Shown here piece after piece: positions 12,057 to 24,176 of a stretch of DNA of 64,000 nucleotides. Source of the stretch: Capniomyces stellatus (Eukaryota; Kickxellomycota; Harpellomycetes; Harpellales; Legeriomycetaceae). Every line of letters begins with the position of its first letter. The first letter of the stretch is position 1. Both the position numbers and the translations under genes were made by a program. The notes under the pieces were generated by a model. It did not search any database, had not been told where the DNA came from, and worked only from the letters and a program-made list of their open reading frames with translations. Location of the stretch: positions 304,405 through 368,404 of the forward strand of contig LUVW01000022.1 of the NCBI GenBank assembly GCA_001661515.1, written 5' to 3'.

Positions 12057-12371
12057 TTATCTAAAGACAATTTGTAGAAAAGCTAAAGCAAAAACTATTG
12101 AAACTTTAAGACTTATTTTGTTCGACTTGCTATTAAATGTCTCGATTCTACCACACCTAACATAAAAAGGTTTTTTGGAATCGCAAATTGCATAATTTGT
12201 TTCATTAATTACACTACTTTGTGACTCGAATATGACCAAGTATTCTGCGTCAGGACTACATGATAGTTCTGAGCAACTACCAAACATTTCCCGAGAAGCT
12301 GGAGATTCCATAATAGTTATGATTATTACCTGCGTTGCTAATTTATGAATTTTCGAGTTGACCAAGTCCAC
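12057..12371 (-). CDS. doubtful small ORF with Cys pairs and hydrophobic C-terminus
   Basis: A 104-residue open frame in the gene-poor region. It has four cysteines in its middle part (GSCSELSC and later AICDSKKPFYVRC) and a hydrophobic end (SIVFALAFLQIVF) reminiscent of a GPI or tail anchor. There is no signal peptide at its first ATG, no family resemblance, and the composition is AT-driven. It could be an exon or relic of a small secreted protein, or chance. Confidence 0.2.
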   Translation of the reverse strand: MDLVNSKIHKLATQVIIITIMESPASREMFGSCSELSCSPDAEYLVIFESQSSVINETNYAICDSKKPFYVRCGRIETFNSKSNKISLKVSIVFALAFLQIVFR

Positions 12372-14276
12372 TATAGTAGTATTTCATCCTTTTTTCGGTT
12401 TGGACACGATCCATACCTTTTATATTCATTTTTAAACTGAAGCTAATAAACTGACAACTAGACTAAATAATAAACTTGAACTGTTTTTTAAAATAAATAA
12501 ACTAATAATAATTGTAATTTGAATAATCGCAACTTGGTAGTGTCCAACACTATTGATGCACCTCTTTCATCCATCGATCACAGACTTTCAGATAAAACTA
12601 AAAGTCATCATTATAATTACAATTAACCACACATAAAAAACCTCTTTTGTTAGAGGAAAACTGTTAATTGCACAAGTTTTTAACGCCATTTCTTTTACTT
12701 CTGCTTTCTCTTTCTTTACAAAGAGATACTTAGGATTTCACCTTTTACTTTTAGCCTTCAAAAACATTTGTGACATCTGGTTGTAGTTTTACACTGTGAC
12801 AACTATACTTGCCAATACCCCTTCAATCCGTACCTAATTTAGATCTGAATTTGCAAAATTTGTACTTTTCTTACCAAATATCGTCAGTTTCACTGCTGCA
12901 TTGCAGGAAATATTTGAACAATTATTCGTCAACACTGGCTATTAACTTCATCTACATCTAGATTGAGAAAGTAGTCAATGTAAATACACCAAATCAAAAT
13001 TTTCTCTGCAACAATGTAACATGAGTTCTAAAAAGATGTGCAGTCTCACCTCTCCCCCCCCCCCACCCTTTACCTCTCATTTTTACTTTAATAAGGGGGT
13101 CCAGTTGTACAAAAAGAAGTTTCAACTTTTGAATCTGTATTTACAAACCATATTGGAATGACTGCTAACTAGATTTCTGAACCCTTCTTGGAAAATTAAT
13201 AAGTCAAAGTGAAATTGGGTGCTTTCAACGTATAATAGGAAGTTGCCGTACCCAAGGCGCACCACTGTCTATTGGCTTAGTAAATGTTCGGCAATTTGAT
13301 AGGATTTTTTTTGACTTACAATTCCCTTTTTTTACTAATTCGTACGATTTGAGTAAAATTAAAGCTCAAGTATTTGCAACCAACCAAATGGAGTTAATAT
13401 TATCAAAATAATTTACACTTGTCGTTGATTTCCACTCTGCTTTTCGTAAAACCGTACTTTAAATGCTGTCATTGTTTTAACCACCAAACCAATCGGTTCA
13501 AGGTACCGCAGCAGATAAATATGTTGCTAGTTTGGCCCATATAGTCACCAAGTGTTGTCCAGTTCACACTTTTTATTAAACTATACCAACTTTACTTTTT
13601 ATAGCATTAAGTTACAAATGTTGGGACAAACGTGTTGGTAACAGTAGCAAATAGAATAAAATTTGGTTTGTCTAAAAAAGCAATAAAGTGGGGGATGCGC
13701 ATTTTACGATTCAAAATACCGCTAAATTGTGAGGCATTTGAAATACATTTGAGAGGTTTGTAATGCACAAAGTGAGAAAAGCGGTGTTTCTCTGGAAAGC
13801 TTCACCGTTCTGTTATTTTTTTCTTCAAGAATTATTATCATTATAATGATCAATTAACAGTCAGCTCTTACCTGTAGTCGCCGATTTAGTCTGCTACACC
13901 TCACTGTAGTAGAACTATCGGCAAATAACGCGCTTAGCTATTACGTAGCCAGTTTTGAAGTCTCAAATTACAGACTTTGCAAGTTTCGGTAAAACTTGTT
14001 TATTCATGGAAAACAAAATTCACCTTTTTTCTTTCTTTTATTTCAAACCCGATCAGTGAACCTTTGCAATTAATAATAGACCCAATAATTAAAACAGAAC
14101 CAAAGCAATATATCATTGAATCATTAAAAAGACAGGTAATAAAGTGATACAAACAAGGGAGGGGGGGGGGTGGAGTTCAATTAACATGATTAAACACAAG
14201 AAACATAATCTAATAGTATCTACTGTCGTCTAATAATATAAATATAGTATCTATATAATAATGTGTCTAAGAGGCA

Positions 14277-15559
14277 TTACAACACGGTACTATCGGACTC
14301 TATGGCTTTAATTACAGCCAAGGCTCTTGATTTTACAAGTTCGTTGTCATTGTCTTTGTCTTTGGAGGAAGAGTCTTTGTCGTCATCAGCAGCGTCACTA
14401 TCATCCGAATCGGAGGAGCTTGAGGACTTTGCATCCGTGTGTGGTTCCTCGGCTGGTTTAGAAGACTCGGTTTCGTTGTTTTTAGCCTCGTTTGCTTCAA
14501 CGAGCTGCTTTTTGGCAGCTTCTATTATAAGAACCCTTTGGTTGCCCTTAATTGTGGAAAGGTACTCTAACAATGTATCGAATGTTTTAGCTGGAATCTA
14601 CGTTTTTTTTTTTTTTTACAACACAAGCAGACATTAGTACCATTACTACTGCAAAGTCAACTTTCCAAACGTTCAAAAACAAACAAACCAACCAACAAGC
14701 AAGCAAAAAAAAAAGGCAATTCAATCATGAATATATACAAAAATCGGCCAATACAATCAAGAAAAAAAATAATAAAAGAAGGTGTAAAGTCCATGCTGAT
14801 GCTAGTACAACTTACAGAGTCGGATTTATAAATGTTTCGAATCAACCAATTTTGTCTTGATTTCTGAAACCTCCAAGTGGCACGAGAGTGTTTCCATTCA
14901 GACAGGAATGACAGAGATTGTTTCTGGGCCGCGGCGGAAGCAACAGCTTCTAAATCAACCTTAGGCGCCTTTGGTTTTCCTTTGACCTTAATACGTTTTG
15001 GAGCCTTCACGTCACCGCCACCAATATCATTTTTACTTGTGTCTACCTCAACCGAATCTATATCCCTTTTCTTGGAAGCATCCTTTTTTACTTTTGTTTC
15101 AGCCACCAAGTCTTGACTAGAATCTTTTGAAGCAGACTCTTTGGATTCGGCACTTTCCCCTGACTTGTTCTTTTTATCCTTCTTTTCTTTCTTTTCGTCT
15201 TTATTCTTCTTTTCGTCTTTATTCTTTTTTTCGTCCTTTTCTTTGTTATCCTTTTTATCCTCTTTCTCTTCCTTGGTTTTCTTTTCTTTCTTTACTTTTT
15301 TTTCACTCTTGTCTTCAGTCTTTGATTTTTTAGATTTTAAAAGGTCGGCTTCAGCGCTAGTATCAAGAGCCACGATATCCTTGCTTTTACTTTTTTTAGC
15401 CTTCTTTTCTTCAGCTGGCATCTGATCCTTAGTACTGGTTGATTTAGAAGATTTTTTGGCATCCTTTGTTACTTCAATTCCTTTTTTTGATTCGGAATCG
15501 CCTTTCTTGGATTTGGATTTGGATTTGGATCCATCTATTTCGTGTGATTTTGAGACCAT
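14277..15559 (-). CDS. WKF-domain protein (C7orf50-like, Lys-rich nucleolar type), two exons
   Basis: Exons at 14816-15559 and 14277-14597 join in phase across a GTAAGT...CGTAG intron, giving about 354 residues. The first two thirds are extremely Lys/Ser/Glu/Asp-rich (KSKSKSK, KKNKDEKK repeats), as in nucleolar proteins. The WKF-type block spans the junction: ATWRFQKSRQNWLIRNIY in exon 1, followed in exon 2 by TFDTLLEYLSTIKGNQRVL. This matches the pattern W-[KR]-F-x-K-x-R-Q-x-W-L of the WKF family, whose animal member is C7orf50. An acidic/serine tail follows. I chose the ATG at 15559 rather than an upstream one at 15607, because the residues before it are hydrophobic and atypical. A nucleolar or ribosome-biogenesis role is inferred from family and composition only. 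Confidence 0.8.
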
Positions 15560-16159
15560 TTTTTGTTTGTAATATGTAATGTATATACTGAACTCTGTGA
15601 AAAGCAATGTGATTTAGATTTGCTAGTACAAACTGAAAAGTTGGCCAAACTAAAAATAATTAATTAGCTAGTCAAAACTGATTACTACTTTACAAGACTG
15701 AAATAAAAAGTAAAGTTCCAATGCGATATTAAAAATATTAGTAGACTTGAAAATAAAACAAAGATCGATTTAACAGACTAAAAAAAAAATTTTTGATCAA
15801 AAAACACAATAGTTTTTTTCGATTTACTGATTTTTATATATTTCGAAATATATAATTTTTCAGCGCTTTGGTTACTAAACAAACCTAGTAAAAGTAATTT
15901 GCTCAAAAGCAAGAAATAGTCAGGCTAAGGTGCGTTAAACTTGAAATAAATGCAACCACCATAAATTATGTTACAGAGTTTATAGAAATAATAGATATAA
16001 AACCGTGAAAGTAAAAGAAGAAAAAAGTCTTGAAAAAGCACGGAAAAGACAGTTATAAGAACAAAGCTAAAATCACAAATACATAAAAGCCAAAGTGTCA
16101 ACAACAAAATAAATAAAATAAAGAGGAGTAAATAGAGTCTTATAGTTTATGGAAAAGAT
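15560..16159. other. intergenic, no gene seen
   Basis: AT-rich spacer between the 5' end of the WKF-domain gene and the 3' end of the GATA factor, presumably holding the WKF gene promoter and GATA 3' UTR. Confidence 0.5.
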
Positions 16160-19100
16160 TTAATCAACTGAGGGCTTGACGGTGTTTCTTGACACAGAAG
16201 ATGCGTTGGCAATGATGCTGGCACGAGCAGCAGTGGCAACAGAGGGAGAGGAAGCAGTAAACAATTTGGCAGCGCTGACTTTATGGTTGTGCTCGGGGAT
16301 GATACCTGTGATCTTGTTGGTCTTGTTTGAGTGATTTGCGTTTGGATCCGACAGAGAGTTTAGAAAATGTTCAGTTGTTACATCAGCGTTGTATACGCCA
16401 TCATTTGACTGGCTGTTGTTGTTGTAGTTCAAGGTATTTCCAATGTTGATTAATCCAGACATGGACATATCAGATTCAAGAGACTTGGAGCCTGGCTGCA
16501 GGCTTTGATTGTTGCCAAGGTTCTGGTTGGCCTCGCCTACAGTGGGTAAAGTGGGGGATGATTGTGAGCTTCCAGTTTGGGATAAGTTTGGGTTAAACAA
16601 GGTTGATCTTTTTCTGTTAATAATATTTTCCGGCGCCAAAACGCCAAATTTACGCTTCTTGTTGGCGGCAGCAATCTGGGAGTTTTTGGAAGACAAGTAA
16701 AGCTGGTTGGTTTGCTTTGGGCCAAACTGCGAGTCGGATTTGGTGACTGAGGTGAGAGGGATGGAGTGTAGTGCCTTTTGGGGCTTTGAGGCGGTTAGAA
16801 CACTTGAGATGTTTGAGATGCTTGAGATGCTTGATAGCTTCTGTATGGCCTTTTTAGACTTTTTGATGTAGCTTGAGGAGGCGGGGTTGTTTAGGGAGGT
16901 GAAGTTGGAGCTTGGGCTGTTGCGGTTGCGCTTTTTAATGACATTAGTTTTCAGGCTGAGCGGACGAGTCACGCCGTGCAGTTTGAAGAACAATCCGCAT
17001 GCGTTGCAAAGAGGCCGTCCCTCGGGGTCACGACGCCACAGTGGTGTCTTCCAGGCGCTGCAGTTTGAGCACCGGACTTTGTGTCCATCGCTGTTTTCAT
17101 CGAGCTCAGTTTCGGCCTCGGTATTTTGGGTAGCCTCAGTGTCATGATCATCAGAATTTGGGTCAAGGTCGAGCTTGGCTAGTATATCGTGCTTCTGGAG
17201 CGATTCGTTGTTGACCTTTGCTATATCGATTCCAAAACCACTTGCAATTTTTGACAAGTAGTTGTTTAGTTTATCTTCAGTTGTGCCGTCCAGCTCTATT
17301 TCCAGTTCCGGCTGTGTACCGCTGCCAAACTGCACCTGTGAAAATTGCGAGTTACTTGGCTTGGACTCTGAACAGCTTTGCTTGACAAACCCATCAAGCG
17401 TTGATGGCTGCACAGCGGGCGTGGTTACAAACCGCTTGATGGGTATATTGCTGAACGGTATTTTCTGTGGGTTCAGACCTGCAATGTCATAGCTGGACAT
17501 CTTTTTACTGGCTGAAACTAGGTTTTGGATGTTGGAAATAGACTGCTCAGCCGAGTCCTTGTCAATGCTGAAGCTACCGGCAAAGTTGGAGCTGCTGTTC
17601 AAGGCTTTGGAAGAAGTCGTGTTCTGGCAGAGCTGCTGGCCTTGCGCAGAATTGTCGAGCTTGGAGTTATAGAATGACGATGCACTGTTTTGGGTGAGTA
17701 TGTATGGATTCGACACGCCAAAAGCAGAGTAAAACGACTTTAAAACAGGATCAACGTCAATAAACGTGTTGTCAGCTGACTCTGGGTTTATAAACGATCC
17801 TACAAAGTCCTTGGCCTTGTTATTAAAATTTGAAGATTTGCGGAACTGAGGCATTGATATTTCATTCATGTTCAGGCCATGGCTTGAATGCACAAAGTCC
17901 AGTCCTTGTCCTGTAAAGCCCGACATTGTGTTTTTGCCACTCCCAGTCGTCCCGTGTGCAGAACTTTCTGCAAAGCTTTTAGAACTGCCCAGGCCAAAAT
18001 CCATTCCTAGCCCGTAATTCAACGCCATATCAATGCCCATCCCTAGACCGCTTTTAAGTCCATTGCCGTCTACACGCGCGTCAGTGTACTTTGTGCTGTT
18101 GTTCAAGTTGGAATCAGCCACACCACCACCGCTCTTTTCCAAGTTTTTCAAGCTTTCCAAGTTTTCCAAATCCAAGTCCAAGTCCATGTCAAACGATATG
18201 TTTCTTGGTTTTAGGTTGCTGTTGTCGTACAGCTCAGAAATGAGTTTACCCCCATCGCTGCTGCCCGGCATATTTCCCAACCCTAAAGAATCCTCCAAGA
18301 TTTTTTCTGCATCCCTCATAATCCCATTAAAGTTGCCTCCCATACTTCCAGTTCCGTTTAAAGCCGCTTCTCCCTGGTCAACCTGCATCCGCAAAAACCG
18401 TGTAAACCCACCATCATCAAAATACGTTCCACTCATTGTTGCTGCATTGGATGGATCTACATAAAATACGCTTCCGATGCCATCGTTGTCAAGCTCGTCA
18501 TTGTGTTGCTGCAGAAGCGACCCTGAAGAATACCCCTTTGACCCATCTTTTCCTCCCATCATTGATCTTATCTCTGTTGCCCCACCTTGCCTATCCGAGC
18601 CCGCTGTGCCTTCCGCCTTTTGCTGCAACGCGTACTCCTGATCAACACTGCGGCCTCCTCTCTGCCCCTGCTTCTTGTTGCTTGTGGACTCGCACAGCAA
18701 AAATGCATTCTCTGGCGCGTACAAGGACGCGTCCGCATATCCACAGTTTTCAACGCACCAGCCAACACTCGAGCTTGTCTCTTGTGTAACCTTTTGCTCG
18801 TACCTCCACTTGTTGATGTTTCCTATCAAATCCATCGAGTTAAACATCCCGTTCTCAACCAACCCTTTTAGATAGTCCAACTGCGTGTTTTTGCCCTTCT
18901 CCAATTCTGTATTTTCACTACACGCCTTGTCCTGCTCCGCCACAGTTCCAATGTTCGTGTCCATCAGCATACTCGCTTTTTCAAGGAGGTTCTCATTGTA
19001 CACTTTGTTCGCTGACGCATCAGAACCTAGACTGCTGTCCTTTTCCATCTTGTCAAACCCCTCTCCTTTTTTGGTTGTGTAATCTGTAAACTTTAAACGC

Positions 19101-20278
19101 GTTCCCGTTTCGTCTAGACTTAGGTTTCTGCTTTTGATTGCCTGTACAAACTCCTGAACTATACTATCAGCACTATTGACATTGCTCAGATTCACATCCC
19201 GAGTACCTTTTACTCTCTTTCTTGGGTTATGGCTGCTGCTGCTGCTACTATTGCTGTTGTTTTCTATTTTGCTGACAGAGTACCCCAAGCCTGCGTTTGC
19301 TCCTAGCATCGATACAAGCCCGCTATTTGTATCTTTATAATAGTTTGGCATATTTACCTCACTCCCTGGTACAAAATTTACTCTTTTTTCTATAATCCCG
19401 TAACCATCGTATCCCTTTGCCACTGCCATTGCCGCCAAACTACTATCACCAATATTTACATCGTGGATCCCTTTCTGTGTGATCCCTTGGCTTTTTGAAG
19501 CCAGATCATACTTTATGTTTACATCTTCCAACTTTTTTGCTCCATCACCACCTTTATTTGGCTTGAGCTCCCTTTGGCTTCCTCCATATCCCATCCCTAA
19601 ACTGTTTTTTCCGTTCAGGTCTTTCGCATTTTTGTTCCTGCTTAATAATACATCGTTATTTCCTACCACCCCTTTAGAGAATGGACACTTTTTGATCTCT
19701 AGCAACCCGCTCCCAACCTTGGCCCCATATATATTTGTGTTACTAGTGCCACCGCTATTGCTAGATTCAGCTGTACCTAACCCCCCTTCTTTCTTTCCGC
19801 TCATCCTCCACAAAAGATTCTTAACTCGCTCTCCATTTGGCAGCAGATCCGATGATTTCACGTACAGCCTCCAAAGCTTTTCTGAATTAGACGAATGAAG
19901 TGGCACGCTGGCTCCGCTCTCAACACCGCTCTCGCCCTTCTCTTTTAACCACATATCCATCAGCGCCGAAAACCAGTCTCCCTTCATTTTGCTATCTATG
20001 CCAAAATTAACAGGCTGGTGTGATATAAACCCTGCAACTATTTTTATTTTCAAAAAAAGTTAGTATTTAACTTCAATTGACTTAGCTTGTGTTTCCATGT
20101 TCCCATTGCTAAAATAAAACGATCAATTAAAATGGCTATTTATATTTGGATAAAAAAAAACCAGTATTTAGTGCCATAACGTACCTTGTTCTAGTTGCTT
20201 TTTTATAAATTTGTATTCGTTTTGGTATATATGGTTAGAGTTTGTTTGCTCTGCATAGCCTGAAATTATCTCAATCAT
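16160..20278 (-). CDS. GATA-type transcription factor, AreA/Gln3 class, with N-terminal DUF1752-like block
   Basis: The main exon is 16160-20031. It is preceded by an exon at 20185-20312 joined in phase (CAAG|GTACGT ... TGCAG|GG). An ATG at 20278 gives about 1321 residues, but the upstream exon also has an acceptor-like TTTAG at its far end, so the real start may be further upstream. A block [19 protein letters not shown] near residues 81-106 matches the DUF1752 motif of fungal nitrogen GATA factors. The single zinc finger near residues 1015-1065 is C-x2-C-x17-C-x2-C ([26 protein letters not shown]), followed by the AreA-like [15 protein letters not shown]. The rest is long, Asn/Ser/Gly-rich and probably disordered. 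By family it binds GATA sites and controls nitrogen-source genes; that role is inferred. Confidence 0.88.
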
Positions 20279-20312
20279 GGTCAGATATCCTGTTTTCTCC
20301 AGGTGTATCCAG

Positions 20313-23300
20313 CTAAACAAAATTTCGGATGAATTGTAACAATGTAAATAATTTCGGTTGAGCTCTTTATAACACCTCTCACTCTTCTGTTTACTTGTTC
20401 TAAAATTTGTGCTTTATATCAAGTTATTTGTGCAGCAAGTGGCTATAGCTCCGTGTGCGCTTTGTTTTCCGCTTCTCGCTCTCCAATCAAACCGCTTCGC
20501 TACTCTATTCTACTAAAACCAAAACCTCTTTCTAATATCCTCCAGGTTGGTACTTTGCAGATATTTGTATCGCTATTCCTTTGTGTATTTTTTTAATGTG
20601 TATCGTTGTTTCTGTGTATCGTTTTTTCTGTATATCGTTTTTTTCTAGACGCGTTTGTTTTCTACTGAAACTTTGTATTGCAGTGCCTTTTTAGCTTAAA
20701 TATCGAATATATCGCTCTTTCAATAGTTGCAGCTTAAATTATATGTCGTTGTAGCTGTAGTATTAGATTTATGCATAGTACTGACAAACAATACTGGTTT
20801 TTTAAATACGTTTTAAGTTTCAATATGTACCTTTACTAAGCAATTTTCCACCAACTGCACGCAAGTGTATATATAACTCTTGTGTTTGAGGATTTTTAGC
20901 TATGAGGTCTTATTGATTTTTTTTAATACTAAACAAACCAGAAGGACGTGTGTGTGTGTTTGTGCTCACCCGCGCGTCTTTCCGTCTATTTGTTGTTTCA
21001 CTTTCGGGATACGCGGCTCTGGAAAACCTAAAACTTCAATTTCTTTACAAAAAGTAGAGCACTAAATATATTGATGGTCAAAATCAATATATCAGCCTGG
21101 TTTATCCTTTTTTAAAAGTAAAAAAAAAAGTAAAAGAGGTATTTCGCTTTTTTTTACTTTGGCCTTTAACTGCTAGTATTATAGTCGTGCTGATCTTAAT
21201 ATTATCAATGTTTCCTATTTCACCTTTTTTTTTTTTTCCTTCCATCTATAGTCTTCTTTCGATTGCCTCCAGTTGAAACAACCTTAATTTTCCACTAATT
21301 TTTATTTTTCGCATTAGCTTTTTTTCCTAAGGAATAAAAATTCAAAAACATTGAAAATCTAAACAATTTATTGGTCTACTTTACATGCCAAAATGGTTAA
21401 ATTGGTTTGCCACTAGTTCAATCACAACTCCATCTTTTACTTTACACCAAAAAAAACTCACCTAAAAGTAGCGTCCAGAAAGTATCCCGCTTATTCTCTC
21501 AGTTGCTTGTTTAATGAATTTGGTGTTTTGTTAATTTGTCCTTTATTTTTCTCGTTAGTATTTTTTTGAAGGGGAGAGGGGAGGGGGGTTTTTTCTCAAC
21601 CTAATCTCAGTTTGTTATTATACGGTATTGTTTTTAAGCCTACCTTTACCAAATTAATTCCGTATATTTTCATCAAGTGACACTTTACTTTTTTATCCTT
21701 TCATCTAACATCTCATTTTGTGTTATTACTAGGTTTGCTTGATTTCTATAGCATTCAAATTGGCTATTGTAATAGTTTGCCTGGTGAATTTCTCAATTTT
21801 CTCATCTGTTGCCTATTTCCCAAACGAATTGTTATTTGCCACTTTGTTTTTTTTTGCAACTTGCAATTTGCTCCTAGTATGAAGTAAAAAAAAATTACAC
21901 TGAATTAATTAATACAAGTCGAGTAAAATTATAAATACTCCTTGATTATCAGTAACTTTCTTAGTTAATAAGAGCTTTCCTAAATTTATTAACTATCATG
22001 AAATCAGCGTCTCTTTTTTAGTTTCGTGCTTTCAATTGGTCTATAAATTCTAAATTCGCTAATGTGGTATTGGACATGGTATATTCCAACTCCTAGTTAT
22101 GTAATCACTCCTACAACTTTAACTATTTATTTGAAAAGGCTACCCACTAATTCATTTAGCCCTGCTAATATCGCCAATGAGGTTCGCTTCTAGAAATACT
22201 AAAACAACTAACCCCTCGTTGGAAACCAAATTTTAGAACAGTAATGCTCTTGGTTTCCTTCAGTATTTTTTTTAATTTGGAAGCAATTTAAAAAAAAAAC
22301 AATTCAACGGCAAGATTATGTTAGTGTTGGCTCCTTTTAACTTTGTTATTGTTTCACTTGTTTTAAATAGGCAGTTTTGACTGTTCGGTCAATTACTAAT
22401 TTCTTTGTATAACCTAACCCCCTATTGGTTCTATTTGAATGACTTGCGCAGTAAAGAGGGAACAAAATTACGTTACTTTAATCTTCCATATTGGGCTGAA
22501 GGTAAATTCTGTCTCGTCCGTTTTACTTTAACGCCCGCCAACCCTTGTTACCTTTACATTTTACTCTTACATCCTTGCTTTTATTGAGTATAATACGCCT
22601 GTTATTCCGTATATTCAAGGTTCAACTGCAAAACAATTCTGGCAATATTCAGTCACGCTATAACTGATTACTTTCCTTTGATCTTTTGGTGGAGATGCTT
22701 GAACTTTTAGCTATTGACCTTGTTCACCTTCATTATGTTACACTTGACAGTTTGGTCTTTTATGCTATTCACAAATTTTAAATTTACCATCCACAAACTC
22801 TTTCCAAGGCAATGTCAACACTCTTTAGCAGAAGTAATACAACTGTAAACACAAAGTGTTTTCACAGCCTTTAGAGTATACAAGCCTTGGTTGCATGGCG
22901 GATTGTTGCTTTAGCAGTCAGCTCTTTCAACTGTTGTGTCTTGACCGTTATGCTTTTATCTCAAATAACATCTCAAACCATGTCGATGCCGTCATATAAT
23001 ATCCTCATTGCACCAACTTTAATTTTGCATCTTATTTGCTTTTTTGCCTTGTATAAAACATACAACATACAACATTTGGTTAAAGTAGCGAAACAATTTA
23101 CACACGTCAGATGGTATACCAAATAAATAAAATAAAGCGAAAACGAACGCAAACAGAATAGCAAAGGCAAGGGCAAAGGCAAATATGGAAAACATCGGCT
23201 TGATTTGGCAGTTTTATGGGCAGCACTTGGTATCAACGTTACCGACTGTTGATCAAAGCCTTGCTCGCCTTTTAAACAAAAAGGAATGCAACTAAGCTAG

Positions 23301-23906
23301 AAAGTAACAGTAAACATACTATGGTCGTATTGCACAACTTGATAAAGTTGAGAAAGCTGAGTCCAAATGTTAATATAGTTCGCGATTTTATTTAATACTC
23401 AATTCAGCGCATTGTACTTGATTTACTTTGAAAGTTCCAAAGTCGAGATTAGTATGTTTGTTGGGTTGAAAAAGTCTTGGTTTGATCATTATCAATAAAG
23501 CCTTTGGGATCTTTCAAGCAAAATGATCATAAAATTCATTTTATAATTCATTTTATAATCTATTGAATTGTTTACAAATTATTATTAGAGATTTGATAAA
23601 CCAAAATATTGATAAAAATAAGGGAAAAAAAGGAAAAAGCTAAAGTGGAAAGTTGGCACTATTTTTTTTTAAACCGAGGTTTGTATATTAATAGAAAATA
23701 TAAATAGTTTAACTAAGGTTCCATATAGAACGTAAATCAGTATATCTTGCGGTTTAAACATACATATACACACGCACACACACGCTTTTAGGAAAAGTAA
23801 AGATAATACACTAACGATCACGAAACCCTCTAACACTTTGAATCCAACACGAGTAATCTGACAGCAGTTTTAATATAAACATAATCTTTGTAAACCACAA
23901 GTAGAT
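20313..23906. other. 3.6-kb non-coding region upstream of the GATA factor
   Basis: No family-like ORF on either strand. It includes pyrimidine-rich runs, a poly-G run near 21580 and short AT-rich open frames. It may contain 5' UTR exons and the regulatory region of the GATA factor on one side and the promoter of the small gene at 23907 on the other. Confidence 0.5.
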
Positions 23907-24176
23907 ATGGATACCATCCAAAGCGAGAATCCGAAAAGATCGGTTTTTAGCGACCCGGTTTTCACAAGTACGCTAAATAGCTTCAACAGCAACGCATTGC
24001 CTACTGGATTTTCACAAATCAATTGGAAAAGTAAAATATTCATCGATACAATTCTAATATCATTTGCACAAAGCTTCCTGCTATCGATTTCTAGACAACT
24101 GTTGTCTGTCTGGCGAAGAGGGGGGTTAGTGGGCGTGTATCGAAGATACAATAGAAAACAAAAGAAGATTCAGTAA
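23907..24176 (+). CDS. small protein with one central hydrophobic helix and basic tail, unrecognised
   Basis: An 89-residue frame. The N-terminal half is polar (Ser/Asn/Pro). The middle is a hydrophobic or amphipathic helix (IFIDTILISFAQSFLLSI), followed by RQLLSVWRRGG and a strongly basic end (VYRRYNRKQKKIQ). This architecture resembles small single-pass proteins of the mitochondrial outer membrane such as the Mim2 type, but I cannot claim homology. No intron was evident. It is better composed than the neighbouring chance frames. Confidence 0.4.
   Translation: MDTIQSENPKRSVFSDPVFTSTLNSFNSNALPTGFSQINWKSKIFIDTILISFAQSFLLSISRQLLSVWRRGGLVGVYRRYNRKQKKIQ

Larger units (their letters stand above)
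8719..14276. other. 5.5-kb gene-poor AT-rich region
   Basis: No family-like protein was found on either strand. It contains a (GGTTTT)n array at 11348-11384, a poly-C run near 13053, a poly-G run near 14159 and one open frame of marginal interest at 12057-12371. The proximal 100-200 bases should hold the promoter of the repeat surface protein. The right end adjoins the 3' end of the WKF-domain gene, so most of the region is not needed as a promoter for any gene seen here. Confidence 0.6.

Noticed and set aside
14263..15425. Ser/Phe/Leu-rich plus-strand frames
   Set aside because: Shadows of the Lys/Glu-rich WKF-domain gene.
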